Shown here: positions 8,288 to 17,751 of the stretch, piece by piece
How positions within the stretch are numbered: position 1 is the stretch's first letter
How the letters are laid out: every line of letters starts with the position of its first letter
NCBI GenBank assembly: GCA_009787745.1
Contig: WQST01000004.1
Coordinates: 1-33,286 of the forward strand
Direction of reading: 5' to 3'
From: Lachnospiraceae bacterium
Lineage (GTDB): Bacteria; Bacillota; Clostridia; Lachnospirales; Lachnospiraceae
Length of the DNA: 33,286 nucleotides
Translations under genes and position numbers: made by a program
The notes under the pieces: generated by a model
What the model saw: only the letters and a program-made list of their open reading frames with translations
What the model was told of the DNA's origin: nothing
The model's database searches: none

Positions 8288-9052
8288 CTAATTAGTTATC
8301 TTCAGCAAATATTGTATATTTTTATACAATATATTATCCATATCACCATCATTACATGATAGCTGTTTTATATTCACTAAACCACATATCGGCTTATATA
8401 ATGGAAATTCACTTCCAAATATCAGCTTTGTACTGCCACATTTTTTTAGTGCTTCTTCTATTCCCGCGTAACTGCCTTGAGAAGTTTCCAGAAAAACATT
8501 GTCAAATTTCGCCGCATATTCTATCGCGTCCACATCTGACGGACCAAATCCCATGTGTCCAATAATAAATTTCGTCTTGGGAAAAAGTTTGGCTAAAGCT
8601 CCCATTTTTTTAGTAGAAGCACCTGGGGAGTATAAAGTATGGCTATAAAAAGGCACTTCCAATTGCCCGCATAGATCTGCCAAATCTAATACCGTTTGAG
8701 ATGCTAATGAAAAACCATGTATTAGAGGAGCCAATTTCAATCCGGAAAATCCTCTCTTTATCCCGCTTTCAAATTCTAATAAAGCTTCTTCTCTTTTTAA
8801 AGGATTTACACAATAAAAACCATAGAACTTTCCCGGTTCCTTCCTTATTATATTTTCAACAATATCATTGGGAATATATTCACCGTCCGGCTTTTCTTCT
8901 CCGGTAATATATTTTGTCATCCTTTTTACATTAACCATTCCTCCCGGCACCAAAACTGCTTTGTCTATACCTGCCAGCTTCATGTCATTATTTAATTCTT
9001 CAATCGTACCATAATTACTCTTTCCAATATGCGCATGTCCATCAATTATCAT
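8288..9052 (-). CDS. Metal-dependent amidohydrolase, candidate benzoxazole cyclase
   Basis: The 254-residue protein is a compact amidohydrolase-2 TIM barrel. Visible metal-site residues are His6 and His8 in DGHAHIG, His138 in FYSHTL and His166 in IIGHMGFG. The usual last acid, Asp of GSDxP, is Glu215 in FGSEFP. In the nataxazole pathway an amidohydrolase-fold enzyme does not hydrolyse but closes an oxazole ring on an aminophenol ester, working with an adenylate-forming ligase. The same pair stands here, with the ligase gene overlapping by 11 bases, so ring closure is the leading inference. A plain hydrolase or decarboxylase is the alternative. The ATG at 9052 is preferred to the adjacent GTG at 9055 because of its spacing from AGGAGG. 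Confidence 0.82.
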   Translation of the reverse strand: MIIDGHAHIGKSNYGTIEELNNDMKLAGIDKAVLVPGGMVNVKRMTKYITGEEKPDGEYIPNDIVENIIRKEPGKFYGFYCVNPLKREEALLEFESGIKRGFSGLKLAPLIHGFSLASQTVLDLADLCGQLEVPFYSHTLYSPGASTKKMGALAKLFPKTKFIIGHMGFGPSDVDAIEYAAKFDNVFLETSQGSYAGIEEALKKCGSTKLIFGSEFPLYKPICGLVNIKQLSCNDGDMDNILYKNIQYLLKITN

Positions 9053-10397
9053 CACTTTCCTCCTTTCCGTTAATATAGTTTACACGTCTGACTTTTTTCC
9101 CATCACAAGGTATTTTATCAACAATTTTAATCTGATTAGGCATCCCGCACCTATATTCAAGCTGACTGGAGATAATTTCTTCAAGCCCATCTCTATAAAT
9201 ACAGTTTGAAGCTAATTCGATAACAACCTCAGCCATATCTTCCCTTACATTAATAAAATAATTATCTCCCACCTCTTTTATATTCATTAGCATTTCCTCA
9301 ATATAAATAGGCGCATATTCTTTTCCATCAATTATTATCTGATCAATTTTTCTTCCTCTTAAATATAGCTTCTTTAATGGAATTCCACATTCACATCTAA
9401 AATGTTCAATAAATCCAATGTCCTGTGTTCGATATCGAACCAAAGGTGTCCCCTCCTTAAGAAGCGTTGTGACTACTATTTCGCCAATTTCGCCATCTTC
9501 CAACGTCTCACCTGTGTCCGGATTAATTATTTCCAGATAAACATGGGAATCCGGAATATGATACCCATCTTTTTTGCCGCATTCAATTCCCAAGGCTCCG
9601 CACTCTAAGGAACCATAGTAAAATCTTGCATCCGCATTCCATTTTGATTCTATTCTATTCCTAAATTTATTTGAACACCCTTCACCGGTAAGCCATATCT
9701 GCTCTACTAAAATATCTTCTTTCATATTAAATCCGCAATTTTCAGCTGCTTTCATTAATTCTATTACATATGAAGGTGAAGAAATTAAAACAGTACATTT
9801 AAATTCTTTCATTAATTCTATGGCTTTCGTTGGGTCGGAGTATGCCCCTCCCTTGCCAACCGGTAGGACGACAGCTTGATACCCTATTTGAGCAACTCGC
9901 TGAAAGGCTTGCCCCGCAGAACTCATTTCATATGGCAATGCAACCGCAACCACATCCGTTGCATTTAAATAAAATAGCTTTCCCCATTGAGGATATAAAT
10001 CACTGCCATACAAGTCATTGATAGTATACATAATTGATATACTTTCACCTCCGGATGTACCGGTAGATGTATGTACATGAAGAATCTCTTCTATAGGTAC
10101 ACATAGCAATCCATCTTTTTTTTTCCTTAACATTTCTTTGGAAAATAATGGTATGCGTTGAAATATATCCCATGTAAATTCTTGTTCAACATTATATCCT
10201 ACCTGATTTAATAGTCCATTATAAAAAGAATTTTTTTCATACAAATAATCCAATAGGTTTTTTAATGCGTCTTTTTGATAGCTTTTTAGTTTTATCGGTT
10301 CTACAGCCGTTATATCTCTCAATTCACTTGCATAATTCTTTAAAAAATGAAAAGAGCGACGACCTTGGGTGCATACATATTCAATTATTTCTCGCAT
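9042..10397 (-). CDS. PaaK-like adenylate-forming ligase (451 aa)
   Basis: This protein belongs to the ANL superfamily, nearest phenylacetate-CoA ligase (PaaK). It has the P-loop STGTSGGES (about residues 111-119), a core motif FYYGSLECGALGIEC, the hinge-region LVRYRTQDIG and YLRGRKID, and a C-terminal lysine-rich stretch IPCDGKKVRRV where the adenylation lysine is expected. A zinc-like cysteine set (CEC and nearby Cys) follows the RTQD motif, as in several PaaK relatives. Such enzymes activate aromatic acids as acyl-AMP and pass them to CoA or to an amine or hydroxyl. Next to the aminohydroxybenzoate genes, that acid or its dimer is the likely substrate. The start has GGAG 8-12 bases upstream. 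It lies 12 bases behind the DHQ synthase II gene. Confidence 0.88.
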   Translation of the reverse strand: MREIIEYVCTQGRRSFHFLKNYASELRDITAVEPIKLKSYQKDALKNLLDYLYEKNSFYNGLLNQVGYNVEQEFTWDIFQRIPLFSKEMLRKKKDGLLCVPIEEILHVHTSTGTSGGESISIMYTINDLYGSDLYPQWGKLFYLNATDVVAVALPYEMSSAGQAFQRVAQIGYQAVVLPVGKGGAYSDPTKAIELMKEFKCTVLISSPSYVIELMKAAENCGFNMKEDILVEQIWLTGEGCSNKFRNRIESKWNADARFYYGSLECGALGIECGKKDGYHIPDSHVYLEIINPDTGETLEDGEIGEIVVTTLLKEGTPLVRYRTQDIGFIEHFRCECGIPLKKLYLRGRKIDQIIIDGKEYAPIYIEEMLMNIKEVGDNYFINVREDMAEVVIELASNCIYRDGLEEIISSQLEYRCGMPNQIKIVDKIPCDGKKVRRVNYINGKEESDDN

Positions 10398-10409
10398 TAT
10401 GTGTTTCTC

Positions 10410-11540
10410 CTACTTTTCAATAATTGTTTCATCAATTGCTACTCCCAGATGCCGTCCTTCTTTCATCATGCATCCTAATACAACATCTCCTTTAGTAAGT
10501 AAAACACTATTTTTCACTTCTCCTTTGCTACTGATTATTCTTATATGCCAATCATCTTGCACTATTACATTTGTGGGTTTTCCATTTTTAGAAATTGTTT
10601 TAATTAATAACATCGGACGCTTTTCCATCTTAATCCGGCCAACACTTACAGCTCTTGCTCTGCCTTTTGAGTTAATCACCATAACCTCATCTCCCGATTG
10701 GAGCTCTGATAAATATCTATATTTATTATCCGGACATAAAATATACGAATGAATTGCACCTGCATTTACCCGGAAGGGTCGTAAATCCATATATGGTAAA
10801 TAATGATTTTCAGAACTTACTAAAATACCTCCTGAAGATGTGGATCCTAAAATCATCCCTTCGTCATTATCCAATTTACTAATCGTATCAATACATACCC
10901 GATCGCCCATTCCTATGTGTTTAATTTCTTCCACCTTAAGTTCTTCTATCTCCATAGTCATATTTATCAAATTATCTATCTTCTTCTTCAATTGATTTAA
11001 TTCTTCAATATCAGATGTTTTAATAAGAACAGCTTGACTTCCCATTTCCATAGTCATTGTCGCAATCCATCCATCTTCACTATTAGAAATTATCTTACAT
11101 ATTGTATTCTTATATTCCTGAGAATAAGCTAATATTAATTCAAGGGGGATATTAGTGACTGATTGGAATTGAATAACAATTGTTTTATATGATGGACTTA
11201 ATTCAATTGCACGCTCCATGCTTTTTTTATCATCAATTGTAATAAATATTCCTTTTTCAATTGTTCCGACATCATCAATTAATTTTTCATCATTGCCATC
11301 TATTAATCCCAATATTCTTCTGTCACTATTTTCTCGTGTATACTTTTTCAACCGTTCTTTATTCTCTTTATTTATTTTTATCATAGTAATAATATTTCTT
11401 GATACTTTTTCCATCAATGAAAGTTGTTTTTCATTAATAAGGACACCATTGTATCCTACATTTACCGCATAATTTAGCAGCTTTTGCCCTTCCTTATCCT
11501 GTAAATCCGAAATATCTAACCATAATTGCTTTTTTTCCAT
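10410..11540 (-). CDS. 3-dehydroquinate synthase II homologue (GriH type)
   Basis: The 376-residue protein matches archaeal-type DHQ synthase II along its length. It begins KKQLWLDISDLQD like the archaeal N-terminus. Its C-terminal half is highly typical: GDRVCIDTISKLDNDEGM, GSTSSGGILVSSE, RPFRVNAGAIHSY, KYRYLSELQSGDEV and KMEKRPMLLIK. The archaeal enzyme oxidatively deaminates and cyclises the ADTH product using NAD; the Streptomyces homologue GriH instead converts the GriI product to 3-amino-4-hydroxybenzoate and keeps the nitrogen. Pairing with a GriI-like aldolase and with ligases supports the second role. The ATG at 11540 has AAGGAG 10 bases upstream and starts just before the ligase stop is cleared; the nine codons further upstream lie inside the previous gene. 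Confidence 0.92.
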   Translation of the reverse strand: MEKKQLWLDISDLQDKEGQKLLNYAVNVGYNGVLINEKQLSLMEKVSRNIITMIKINKENKERLKKYTRENSDRRILGLIDGNDEKLIDDVGTIEKGIFITIDDKKSMERAIELSPSYKTIVIQFQSVTNIPLELILAYSQEYKNTICKIISNSEDGWIATMTMEMGSQAVLIKTSDIEELNQLKKKIDNLINMTMEIEELKVEEIKHIGMGDRVCIDTISKLDNDEGMILGSTSSGGILVSSENHYLPYMDLRPFRVNAGAIHSYILCPDNKYRYLSELQSGDEVMVINSKGRARAVSVGRIKMEKRPMLLIKTISKNGKPTNVIVQDDWHIRIISSKGEVKNSVLLTKGDVVLGCMMKEGRHLGVAIDETIIEK

Positions 11541-11541
11541 G

Positions 11542-12762
11542 CTAATCGCTCTCCTTTTCATTTGCATTTTTGATGTAATAATTTGCTTTCCTTAATTTTG
11601 TAATTTTTAATAATTCATTTATTGGTTCTATTTGATGTTTAGAAACATATTTAACTTCATTTGAAATGGGTAGGTCAATTTCTTTGCATTTAACTATATT
11701 CATATATTCTTCTTGTTCTACAATGATTGTTAATATCCCTCCTTGAAATATCAATCTAAAGTATTTAGGATTCAATTTCTCATTTCCATAGATTTGGTTT
11801 TGAATATCAAGCATTGAAATGCATTTTTCTCTATTGCATATGGCATCAGCGAATCTCCCATGGTGAATGAGCATTGGCATTTGATTTCCGCATTGGCATT
11901 TTTCTTGTTTGATTTCTACAATATCCTCTGTTTGATATCTAATCAGCGGAAATGCTTCTTTATTCAGTTGTGTTACCGCCAACAATCCTTTTCCGGTATT
12001 TATTATTGCCTTCCGATCATCGATCTTAACGATCTCAAGATAATAATCAGAAGATATGTGCAAATTGCCATAAGCGCAGGATACGGCAATATTTGCTGTC
12101 TCTGTCATCCCATAGAAATTAAAAACTTTTGCTTCCCATAATTTTTCTATCTGCATTTTCCTGCCATCACATAACATTTCACCTGCCACCAATATCATTC
12201 TGACGGAAAAATCTTTTCTGCTGTCGAATCCAAGATGCTGTGCCACATCTGCTAAGACTACTGCTTCTGAGGGATTACAAACCAATATGGTTGCGTTAAT
12301 CTTTTTCATAATATTTATTACTCTTTGATATGGCGTAACCATTGAACCTCTGCTGACAGGAATAATTGTGGCACCATCATCAATTAGCATTCCAGTAAAT
12401 ATATGAGCCGGGACAGACAGTGCATAAGGAAATCGAATCAGGGCAATATCTTTCTTTGTGATTTTTATGTCTTTATCTCTAAGTTGCCTAGCCGCTTCCT
12501 GCATATCTTTACGTGAATACCATACCGATACCGATTCACCTGTCGTACCAGATGACTCATGATATTGTTGAATATCATCTATTTCAACTGATAATAAATC
12601 AAATGGATCACTTTTCTTTAGATCTTTTTTTTCTGTAAAATTAATTTTTTGAAACTCTTCAATATTCGAAATTGTTACCGGAATTTTTCTCTGTTTATAA
12701 AATTTACTTCTTTCTGCCTGAGCCAAAGCAAAATTTATTTTGCTTAATAATTTTTCTTCCAT
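11542..12762 (-). CDS. PaaK-like adenylate-forming ligase (406 aa)
   Basis: A second ANL-superfamily enzyme, shorter than the one downstream and clearly divergent from it. It shows P-loop SSGTTGESV (about residues 70-78), the motif NFYGMTETA, hinge-region LIRYQTEDIV, and a CQCG pair after it. The extreme C-terminus KITKLRKANYY may supply the adenylation lysine. It should form an acyl-AMP from an aromatic or other carboxylic acid. Two different ligases in one operon suggest two activation steps, for example one on 3-amino-4-hydroxybenzoate and one on a second acid joined to it. The ATG at 12762 follows AAGGAG by 5 bases; the GTG just before it is less well placed. Confidence 0.87.
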   Translation of the reverse strand: MEEKLLSKINFALAQAERSKFYKQRKIPVTISNIEEFQKINFTEKKDLKKSDPFDLLSVEIDDIQQYHESSGTTGESVSVWYSRKDMQEAARQLRDKDIKITKKDIALIRFPYALSVPAHIFTGMLIDDGATIIPVSRGSMVTPYQRVINIMKKINATILVCNPSEAVVLADVAQHLGFDSRKDFSVRMILVAGEMLCDGRKMQIEKLWEAKVFNFYGMTETANIAVSCAYGNLHISSDYYLEIVKIDDRKAIINTGKGLLAVTQLNKEAFPLIRYQTEDIVEIKQEKCQCGNQMPMLIHHGRFADAICNREKCISMLDIQNQIYGNEKLNPKYFRLIFQGGILTIIVEQEEYMNIVKCKEIDLPISNEVKYVSKHQIEPINELLKITKLRKANYYIKNANEKESD

Positions 12763-12794
12763 CACATCTCCTTGGATTTTACTTTTACTACGAA

Positions 12795-13619
12795 CTAATT
12801 ATTACAAAGCATTTTATGAATCTTCTTATGAGGTATTTGACCTGACCAAAACTCTTTCTCTTTTTGGTATTCATCAAGATCTATATAATAAACCAATAAT
12901 CCGGCATCATCTTTTGGCAACCCAGCTAATATATAATCATCTCTTGAACTTTTAATTAAATCCTCACCACATTCTACATATCTTAAAATGGACGTCTGCC
13001 CCGAAAAATTAATTCTTGATACACTGCTTGTCCCCGTTACACATATCATAAATAAAAAGCAAGGAATGTCCATAACTCTTGATAATGCTATCTGTTCAAG
13101 AATAAAATCATATTCATAAGGAATTTGGGTTAAGCATATAATAAAATCTGTTTCAGACGCGGCTAATTTTTCACATAAAGCCAATGAATTTAGATCATTT
13201 CCAATTAATACTCCAAATTTACCGAATTCTGTTTCAAAAATATCAATTTTTCTTCCGGGTTTCATAAAATGCATTTCAAACTCATTAAGACATATTTTTC
13301 GATATTTCCCTAAAATATTTCCCTTACGATTAATAATGATTGCTGAATTATAATATGAGTAATTATCCTTTTCAAAAATTCCACCAATAACCATAGAATT
13401 TTCAGATTTTGCCAAATCTACCAAAAAATGAACTGTATCCCCCATCAAATCTTCAGCTGTTTCATCCAAATTAATTAAATTTATACTGGCTGAAAACAAT
13501 TCTGGTAAAATAATTAAATCAAGCGGCTTCTTAGCTTCACTAATTTTTTCATTTAAATCCATAAATAATAATTGTTTTGATTCAAATGTTACATCCGTTT
13601 GCAGCAAACATACATTCAT
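12795..13619 (-). CDS. Nitrilase-fold protein lacking the catalytic cysteine (2)
   Basis: This 274-residue protein has the carbon-nitrogen hydrolase fold. The catalytic glutamate (Glu40 in LPELFSAS) and lysine (Lys108 in GKYRKICL) are in place, but the strand that should read G-x-L-I-C-x-D reads GVLIGND, with Gly140 where the nucleophilic cysteine belongs. It therefore cannot work by the usual thioester mechanism. It could be a structural partner, a binding protein, or an enzyme using another chemistry. The other nitrilase-fold protein of the cluster (19620-20438) has the same change, so they may form a heteromer. The start has AAAGGA 8 bases upstream. It lies 13 bases behind the methyltransferase gene. 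Confidence 0.85.
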   Translation of the reverse strand: MNVCLLQTDVTFESKQLLFMDLNEKISEAKKPLDLIILPELFSASINLINLDETAEDLMGDTVHFLVDLAKSENSMVIGGIFEKDNYSYYNSAIIINRKGNILGKYRKICLNEFEMHFMKPGRKIDIFETEFGKFGVLIGNDLNSLALCEKLAASETDFIICLTQIPYEYDFILEQIALSRVMDIPCFLFMICVTGTSSVSRINFSGQTSILRYVECGEDLIKSSRDDYILAGLPKDDAGLLVYYIDLDEYQKEKEFWSGQIPHKKIHKMLCNN

Positions 13620-13632
13620 CTCATTTATCCTT

Positions 13633-14496
13633 TCAATCGTTCTTAAAAATCAAATATTTCGTGACATTTTCTTCCGTGCAATTATTATATTTTTCACTCA
13701 TCCTGGTCATATATTTCGTGAGTGCATATATGAATTCATCACTTTTTTCTGATAATATGTCCCCAAAGGTACCTCTTGATAATATGCTTTGAATCATATC
13801 TTCCGCATTTTTATAATCTATTTGAAAAATTAATATCTCTTGATGAACCAATTCCATATTATTTTGTAATGCTGCATTGATAATTTCTTTTTCTCCCAAG
13901 GTGTCATTCCATACATTCATAACTTTTTCAGGTACTTTCGCTTCTTGGTAATGGCAATTTTTATTTGAAATTTTTATAATCGCTTTAAAAAGTTTATTAC
14001 CTGTAAATGTCACGGATTCTTTGCTTACCTTTACATTTTGCAATGTATAACCAGGGATAGAACATATAAAATAACCTTTTGATTTTAGTATCTTTGATAT
14101 GCCTATAAAAGCATCTTCATTTAACCATTGAATACCATAATTACAAGTTATCAGATCGGCTTGATAATTTAAAGTTCCTAAATCCCGACCGTCAATTTGG
14201 ATAAAATCGGCTCTATCAATCTCTTTTGCTTGTGCTTCTTTAAGCATTATTTGCGATATATCAACTCCTAAAAATCTTGCATTCTTAAATGTATCGCTTA
14301 ATTGTTTTGTCAGTATACCGGTACCGCAACATAAATCAAGAATATTGATATCCATTTCCTCTGATTTTATATTAAGAAAATTATATAAGAAATTGATAAT
14401 CCCATTCCCTATTTTCTGATAGTAATTTACATTACTGTGTGTTTCATAATCTTCGCCTAAACTATCAAATATCGCTTTATTATGTATTTGGCTCAT
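13633..14496 (-). CDS. Class I SAM-dependent methyltransferase
   Basis: The 287-residue protein has the Rossmann methyltransferase core: motif I ILDLCCGTGIL (residues 52-62), the acidic residue of motif II in FLGVDISQIMLKEA, and DFIQIDGRDL then LITCNYGIQWL as motifs III and IV. It looks like the BioC/UbiE-like group, which methylate small molecules. In this operon it most likely O- or N-methylates the aromatic product; a carboxyl methyl ester is also possible. The target cannot be fixed from sequence. The ATG at 14496 has AAGGAG 8 bases upstream, and it starts right after the permease stop codon, which suggests coupled translation. Confidence 0.87.
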   Translation of the reverse strand: MSQIHNKAIFDSLGEDYETHSNVNYYQKIGNGIINFLYNFLNIKSEEMDINILDLCCGTGILTKQLSDTFKNARFLGVDISQIMLKEAQAKEIDRADFIQIDGRDLGTLNYQADLITCNYGIQWLNEDAFIGISKILKSKGYFICSIPGYTLQNVKVSKESVTFTGNKLFKAIIKISNKNCHYQEAKVPEKVMNVWNDTLGEKEIINAALQNNMELVHQEILIFQIDYKNAEDMIQSILSRGTFGDILSEKSDEFIYALTKYMTRMSEKYNNCTEENVTKYLIFKND

Positions 14497-14497
14497 G

Positions 14498-15640
14498 TTA
14501 TTTCTCCTTTGCAGTTAAACGGTTTCCGGCTACAGCCATAACAAATAAGATGATAATAAAAATTGAAATCATCCATATTTCATTTGAAATAAGCAAACTT
14601 TCCCCATTAAGAACATTATCCATTGCTATTTTCAGCCAATATGTAGGTGTTAATTTGGACAAAACCAACATATTCTCAGGCATATATAAGATAGACCAGT
14701 ATAATCCACCCAACATAGCTAAAACATTAATCAAAATATTTAATAATGCCAAAAACATATTTTTAGTTTTAGAAATAGATGACATAAAAGTGCCCAGCAT
14801 AAACCCAGTCAACCCTGATCCAAGAAGAACCAAAATGATATCAATAACCATTCCAGCATTCAAAGATTTTACCGCTAATAGCATAAATACTAAAATAACT
14901 AACAATTGTATTATATAGATCCCTAATTCACTCAGCAGTAATGATATTACATATTTTCCGTAGCTATATTTTGTCGTTGTAATTCTAGTTAATATCCCAT
15001 TCCTTTTATCTTGATAAAGCTTCATTCCAAAATAACAATTATAGTAAATCATGAAAAATATAATAAATCCCCAGAATACTTTAATCGCACTTGAAATACC
15101 TCTTTCTTCTTGATTGTCCTGCGGTATTATTAAATTTACTTTTACGGCATTTTCATTTATATCTTTCACAAATGACTGTAACTCAGTATCTGTATCAGTA
15201 AGATCACTTGCAATTACATACTGATGAAGATAGCTATTTATATCATAATCGACAAAAATATAAATGGAACTTTCTGTTAAACTCACTGACGTAATTTCAA
15301 TTGAATCATTATTACGTATACTTTCATATAAGCCCATTGGCAAAATGACTGCATAATCAATTTTATTCTTTATTAACTCATGTTGTATTTCCGAACCATC
15401 CAAAATCTTAATCGAGTATCGCTCACTAAGATACCGAATCATTTCATTACTAAATTCCGTTTTATCTTGATCCCAAATACCAACTCTACATTTTGAAACA
15501 AAAGAATTATCTGTTTGTTCTTTATCATCAGAGAAAATAATTATATTAAATAATATAATGGCAATGATGGGCAATAAAAACAAGATGAGTCTAAAAATGC
15601 CATTTAAATTTCTTTTCATATTTAGTTTAAGAATCATCAT
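14498..15640 (-). CDS. ABC-2 exporter permease (second subunit of cluster exporter)
   Basis: A 380-residue membrane protein. One hydrophobic segment near residues 14-33 (IFRLILFLLPIIAIILFNII) is followed by a 150-residue extracytoplasmic domain, then five more segments between about 188 and 370. This is the ABC-2 (YhgE/DrrB-like, ABC2_membrane_3) topology. Its start codon overlaps the stop of the previous permease by four bases (ATGA), and the two proteins share size and topology, so they probably form a heterodimeric channel served by the ATPase at 16757-17701. Likely role: export of, and self-protection from, the cluster product. Confidence 0.87.
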   Translation of the reverse strand: MMILKLNMKRNLNGIFRLILFLLPIIAIILFNIIIFSDDKEQTDNSFVSKCRVGIWDQDKTEFSNEMIRYLSERYSIKILDGSEIQHELIKNKIDYAVILPMGLYESIRNNDSIEITSVSLTESSIYIFVDYDINSYLHQYVIASDLTDTDTELQSFVKDINENAVKVNLIIPQDNQEERGISSAIKVFWGFIIFFMIYYNCYFGMKLYQDKRNGILTRITTTKYSYGKYVISLLLSELGIYIIQLLVILVFMLLAVKSLNAGMVIDIILVLLGSGLTGFMLGTFMSSISKTKNMFLALLNILINVLAMLGGLYWSILYMPENMLVLSKLTPTYWLKIAMDNVLNGESLLISNEIWMISIFIIILFVMAVAGNRLTAKEK

Positions 15641-16746
15641 TTGGCAAGCCTCCTTTTATTCGTTAAAACTGCAACAATAATCAAAATCGATGCCCCCGCC
15701 GCCATTACTTGAATATATTCAATAAACGATACAGAATTTGTTTCATATATTGTACTAAATAATACATTCTGGCATACTGCATTTGGCAGAAGCTGATTAA
15801 TCAATCTACCTGCCCCAAAATGATCCAAATCTATGATTACAAATCCTCCGGCTAAAAAAGTTGAACCTAAAATTATGATATTTGCTAATGTATAAGCAAT
15901 GCCATAGTCTTTAACCACTGAAATCAAAGCAAGCCCAAATAAATTTGAAAAGATAATAAAGATAAAAAGAATTGCTATTAGCCTAAAATAATTACTTCCT
16001 AAAAATACGCCATATACCATTTTATAAAAAATAAGCAATACCGAAATTTGCATGGCTACCAAAAGTATAGATGCCAATAAGACGCCTATATATATCGGTA
16101 GTAACCTGTTCGTTACTGAAAGTAGTCTTTCCTGTTTTCGTCCTATTAGGGTATCACTAATTATTTTAATTGCATACAGCGATCCAAATAAGCAAACTAA
16201 AACTGTGAGTGTTACACCATAATAATCAAATGCCCTCGGAATATGGTTATTAGATAACCCTCTTGCTTGTATATAAGTTTCCAGTAATCGATTTCCAATA
16301 ACATCATAATCATTGTAATTCACATTTTGATGTGTAAAAATATTTTGATTCCTTGTGAATTGTGTGAGAATAAATGTTATAATCGCCACTCCTTGCAGTT
16401 CTGGATCTTCAACTACAAAATTAATCTCATCAGAATCGTACCATATATATCCATGTATCTCGCCTAATAACAATGCATTGTCTGCCTCTGAATGATTATT
16501 CAAAATTATAGTTTCAGTAATATTACTTACTGCTTCTGCTGCAAATACGCTTTTTAAAGATTCCATATACATATCACCTTCTATTAGCGCTACTTTATAC
16601 TTTTCTGTTTTCGGTGCTTGAAAATCACCTTGTAGTGCATTGCCAACAATAAGAGCCAATATTGCCGGAAAAAAAACCATCAACAACATACTTGTATAAT
16701 CTCTTATTTCCCTTTTTAATGTATATTTAAATGTAGATATTATCAC
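15637..16746 (-). CDS. ABC-2 exporter permease (first subunit of cluster exporter)
   Basis: A 369-residue membrane protein with the same plan as its neighbour: a hydrophobic segment at about residues 19-37 (SMLLMVFFPAILALIVGNAL), an extracytoplasmic domain of about 130 residues and five C-terminal segments from about residue 178 to the end. It starts with GTG at 16746; AGGAG lies 7 bases upstream and no better start exists in frame. It follows the ATPase gene after 10 bases. The family (ABC2_membrane_3) exports small molecules or peptides. Confidence 0.87.
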   Translation of the reverse strand: MIISTFKYTLKREIRDYTSMLLMVFFPAILALIVGNALQGDFQAPKTEKYKVALIEGDMYMESLKSVFAAEAVSNITETIILNNHSEADNALLLGEIHGYIWYDSDEINFVVEDPELQGVAIITFILTQFTRNQNIFTHQNVNYNDYDVIGNRLLETYIQARGLSNNHIPRAFDYYGVTLTVLVCLFGSLYAIKIISDTLIGRKQERLLSVTNRLLPIYIGVLLASILLVAMQISVLLIFYKMVYGVFLGSNYFRLIAILFIFIIFSNLFGLALISVVKDYGIAYTLANIIILGSTFLAGGFVIIDLDHFGAGRLINQLLPNAVCQNVLFSTIYETNSVSFIEYIQVMAAGASILIIVAVLTNKRRLAK

Positions 16747-16756
16747 TGATTAACTC

Positions 16757-17701
16757 CTAATCTCTTAATGTTTTGCCTGTTAAATGTAAAAAGATATCTT
16801 CCAGATTATTTCTTTTCATATTAATTGATAAAAATTTATAGTTTGTTCTTTCAATAACATCCAATATATGCTTTAATGAAAATGTATTCGCCTGCGCTTC
16901 AATTTCCAATACTTTTTCGTTTATACTGCACTTTACAACACCGATAATTTCATTCAATTGTTTACAAAGCTCATTTTGAATTTTTTTATCCAACATGATA
17001 AGGTATGTTTCATTTAAATTATATTTTAGTAGAAGTTCATTAGTATTACCGCTTTCAACGACTTTTCCTTTATCAATAATCAAAAGACGGTTACACAGGC
17101 TTTGGATTTCCTCCATATAATGAGAAGTATATATAATTGTTGCTCCCTGTTGGTTTAGTTTCCGTATCGATTCCATGATATGGTTTCTCGATTGTGCATC
17201 AATACCAACAGTTGGTTCATCCAAAATAATTATTTGGGGGCGATGGACAATAGCACAGCCGATATTAAGCCTTCTTTTCATTCCACCTGAAAATGTCTTG
17301 GGAAATTTATTCGCAACATCTGTTAATCCAATAAATTCAAGGGTTTGGTCAACATTATGCTTCCGTGTTTTATTATTAATACCATAAAGGCTTCCAAAAT
17401 ATTCTAAATTTTCTTTGGCAGTCAGATCTTCAAATATAATAATATCTTGTGGAACTAATCCCATATTCCTTTTTATATCTTTTAGATTCTTATCAAAATT
17501 TTTGCCTTCTACTAAAATTTCACCCTTATCTCTGTGAATAATTCCACTTATTATACTAATTGTTGTCGATTTGCCTGCTCCATTTGGGCCTAATAATCCA
17601 AATATATCTTGTTTGTCAATTTTGAAGCTTACATCATCAACCGCCACAGTATTTTGATATTTTTTATGTAAACCTTGAACTTCTAACATTGTTATGCTCA
17701 T
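16757..17701 (-). CDS. ABC exporter ATP-binding protein of the biosynthetic cluster
   Basis: This 314-residue ATPase has Walker A GPNGAGKSTT, Q-loop LVPQD, a good signature FSGGMKRRL, Walker B IIILDEPTVGID and the switch histidine TSHYM. The DrrA/CcmA-like class usually drives export through ABC-2 permeases, and two such permease genes follow directly. The C-terminal 90 residues are a family extension. The ATG at 17701 follows AAAGGTGA by 5 bases; an in-frame GTG at 17710 and an ATG at 17689 are alternatives. It is distinct from the two ATPases at 1013-2861, which have degenerate signatures. Confidence 0.92.
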   Translation of the reverse strand: MSITMLEVQGLHKKYQNTVAVDDVSFKIDKQDIFGLLGPNGAGKSTTISIISGIIHRDKGEILVEGKNFDKNLKDIKRNMGLVPQDIIIFEDLTAKENLEYFGSLYGINNKTRKHNVDQTLEFIGLTDVANKFPKTFSGGMKRRLNIGCAIVHRPQIIILDEPTVGIDAQSRNHIMESIRKLNQQGATIIYTSHYMEEIQSLCNRLLIIDKGKVVESGNTNELLLKYNLNETYLIMLDKKIQNELCKQLNEIIGVVKCSINEKVLEIEAQANTFSLKHILDVIERTNYKFLSINMKRNNLEDIFLHLTGKTLRD

Positions 17702-17751
17702 TTTATTCACCTTTTTGAAATGATCTTCTATTTTAGATTTTTACAAACTCT

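Noticed and set aside
7431-11540. Archaeal-type route to ordinary aromatic amino acids
   Set aside because: The aldolase and DHQ synthase II could in principle serve the shikimate pathway, but they share an operon with ligases, an amidohydrolase, a methyltransferase, an exporter and agrBD, and no other shikimate genes are present.
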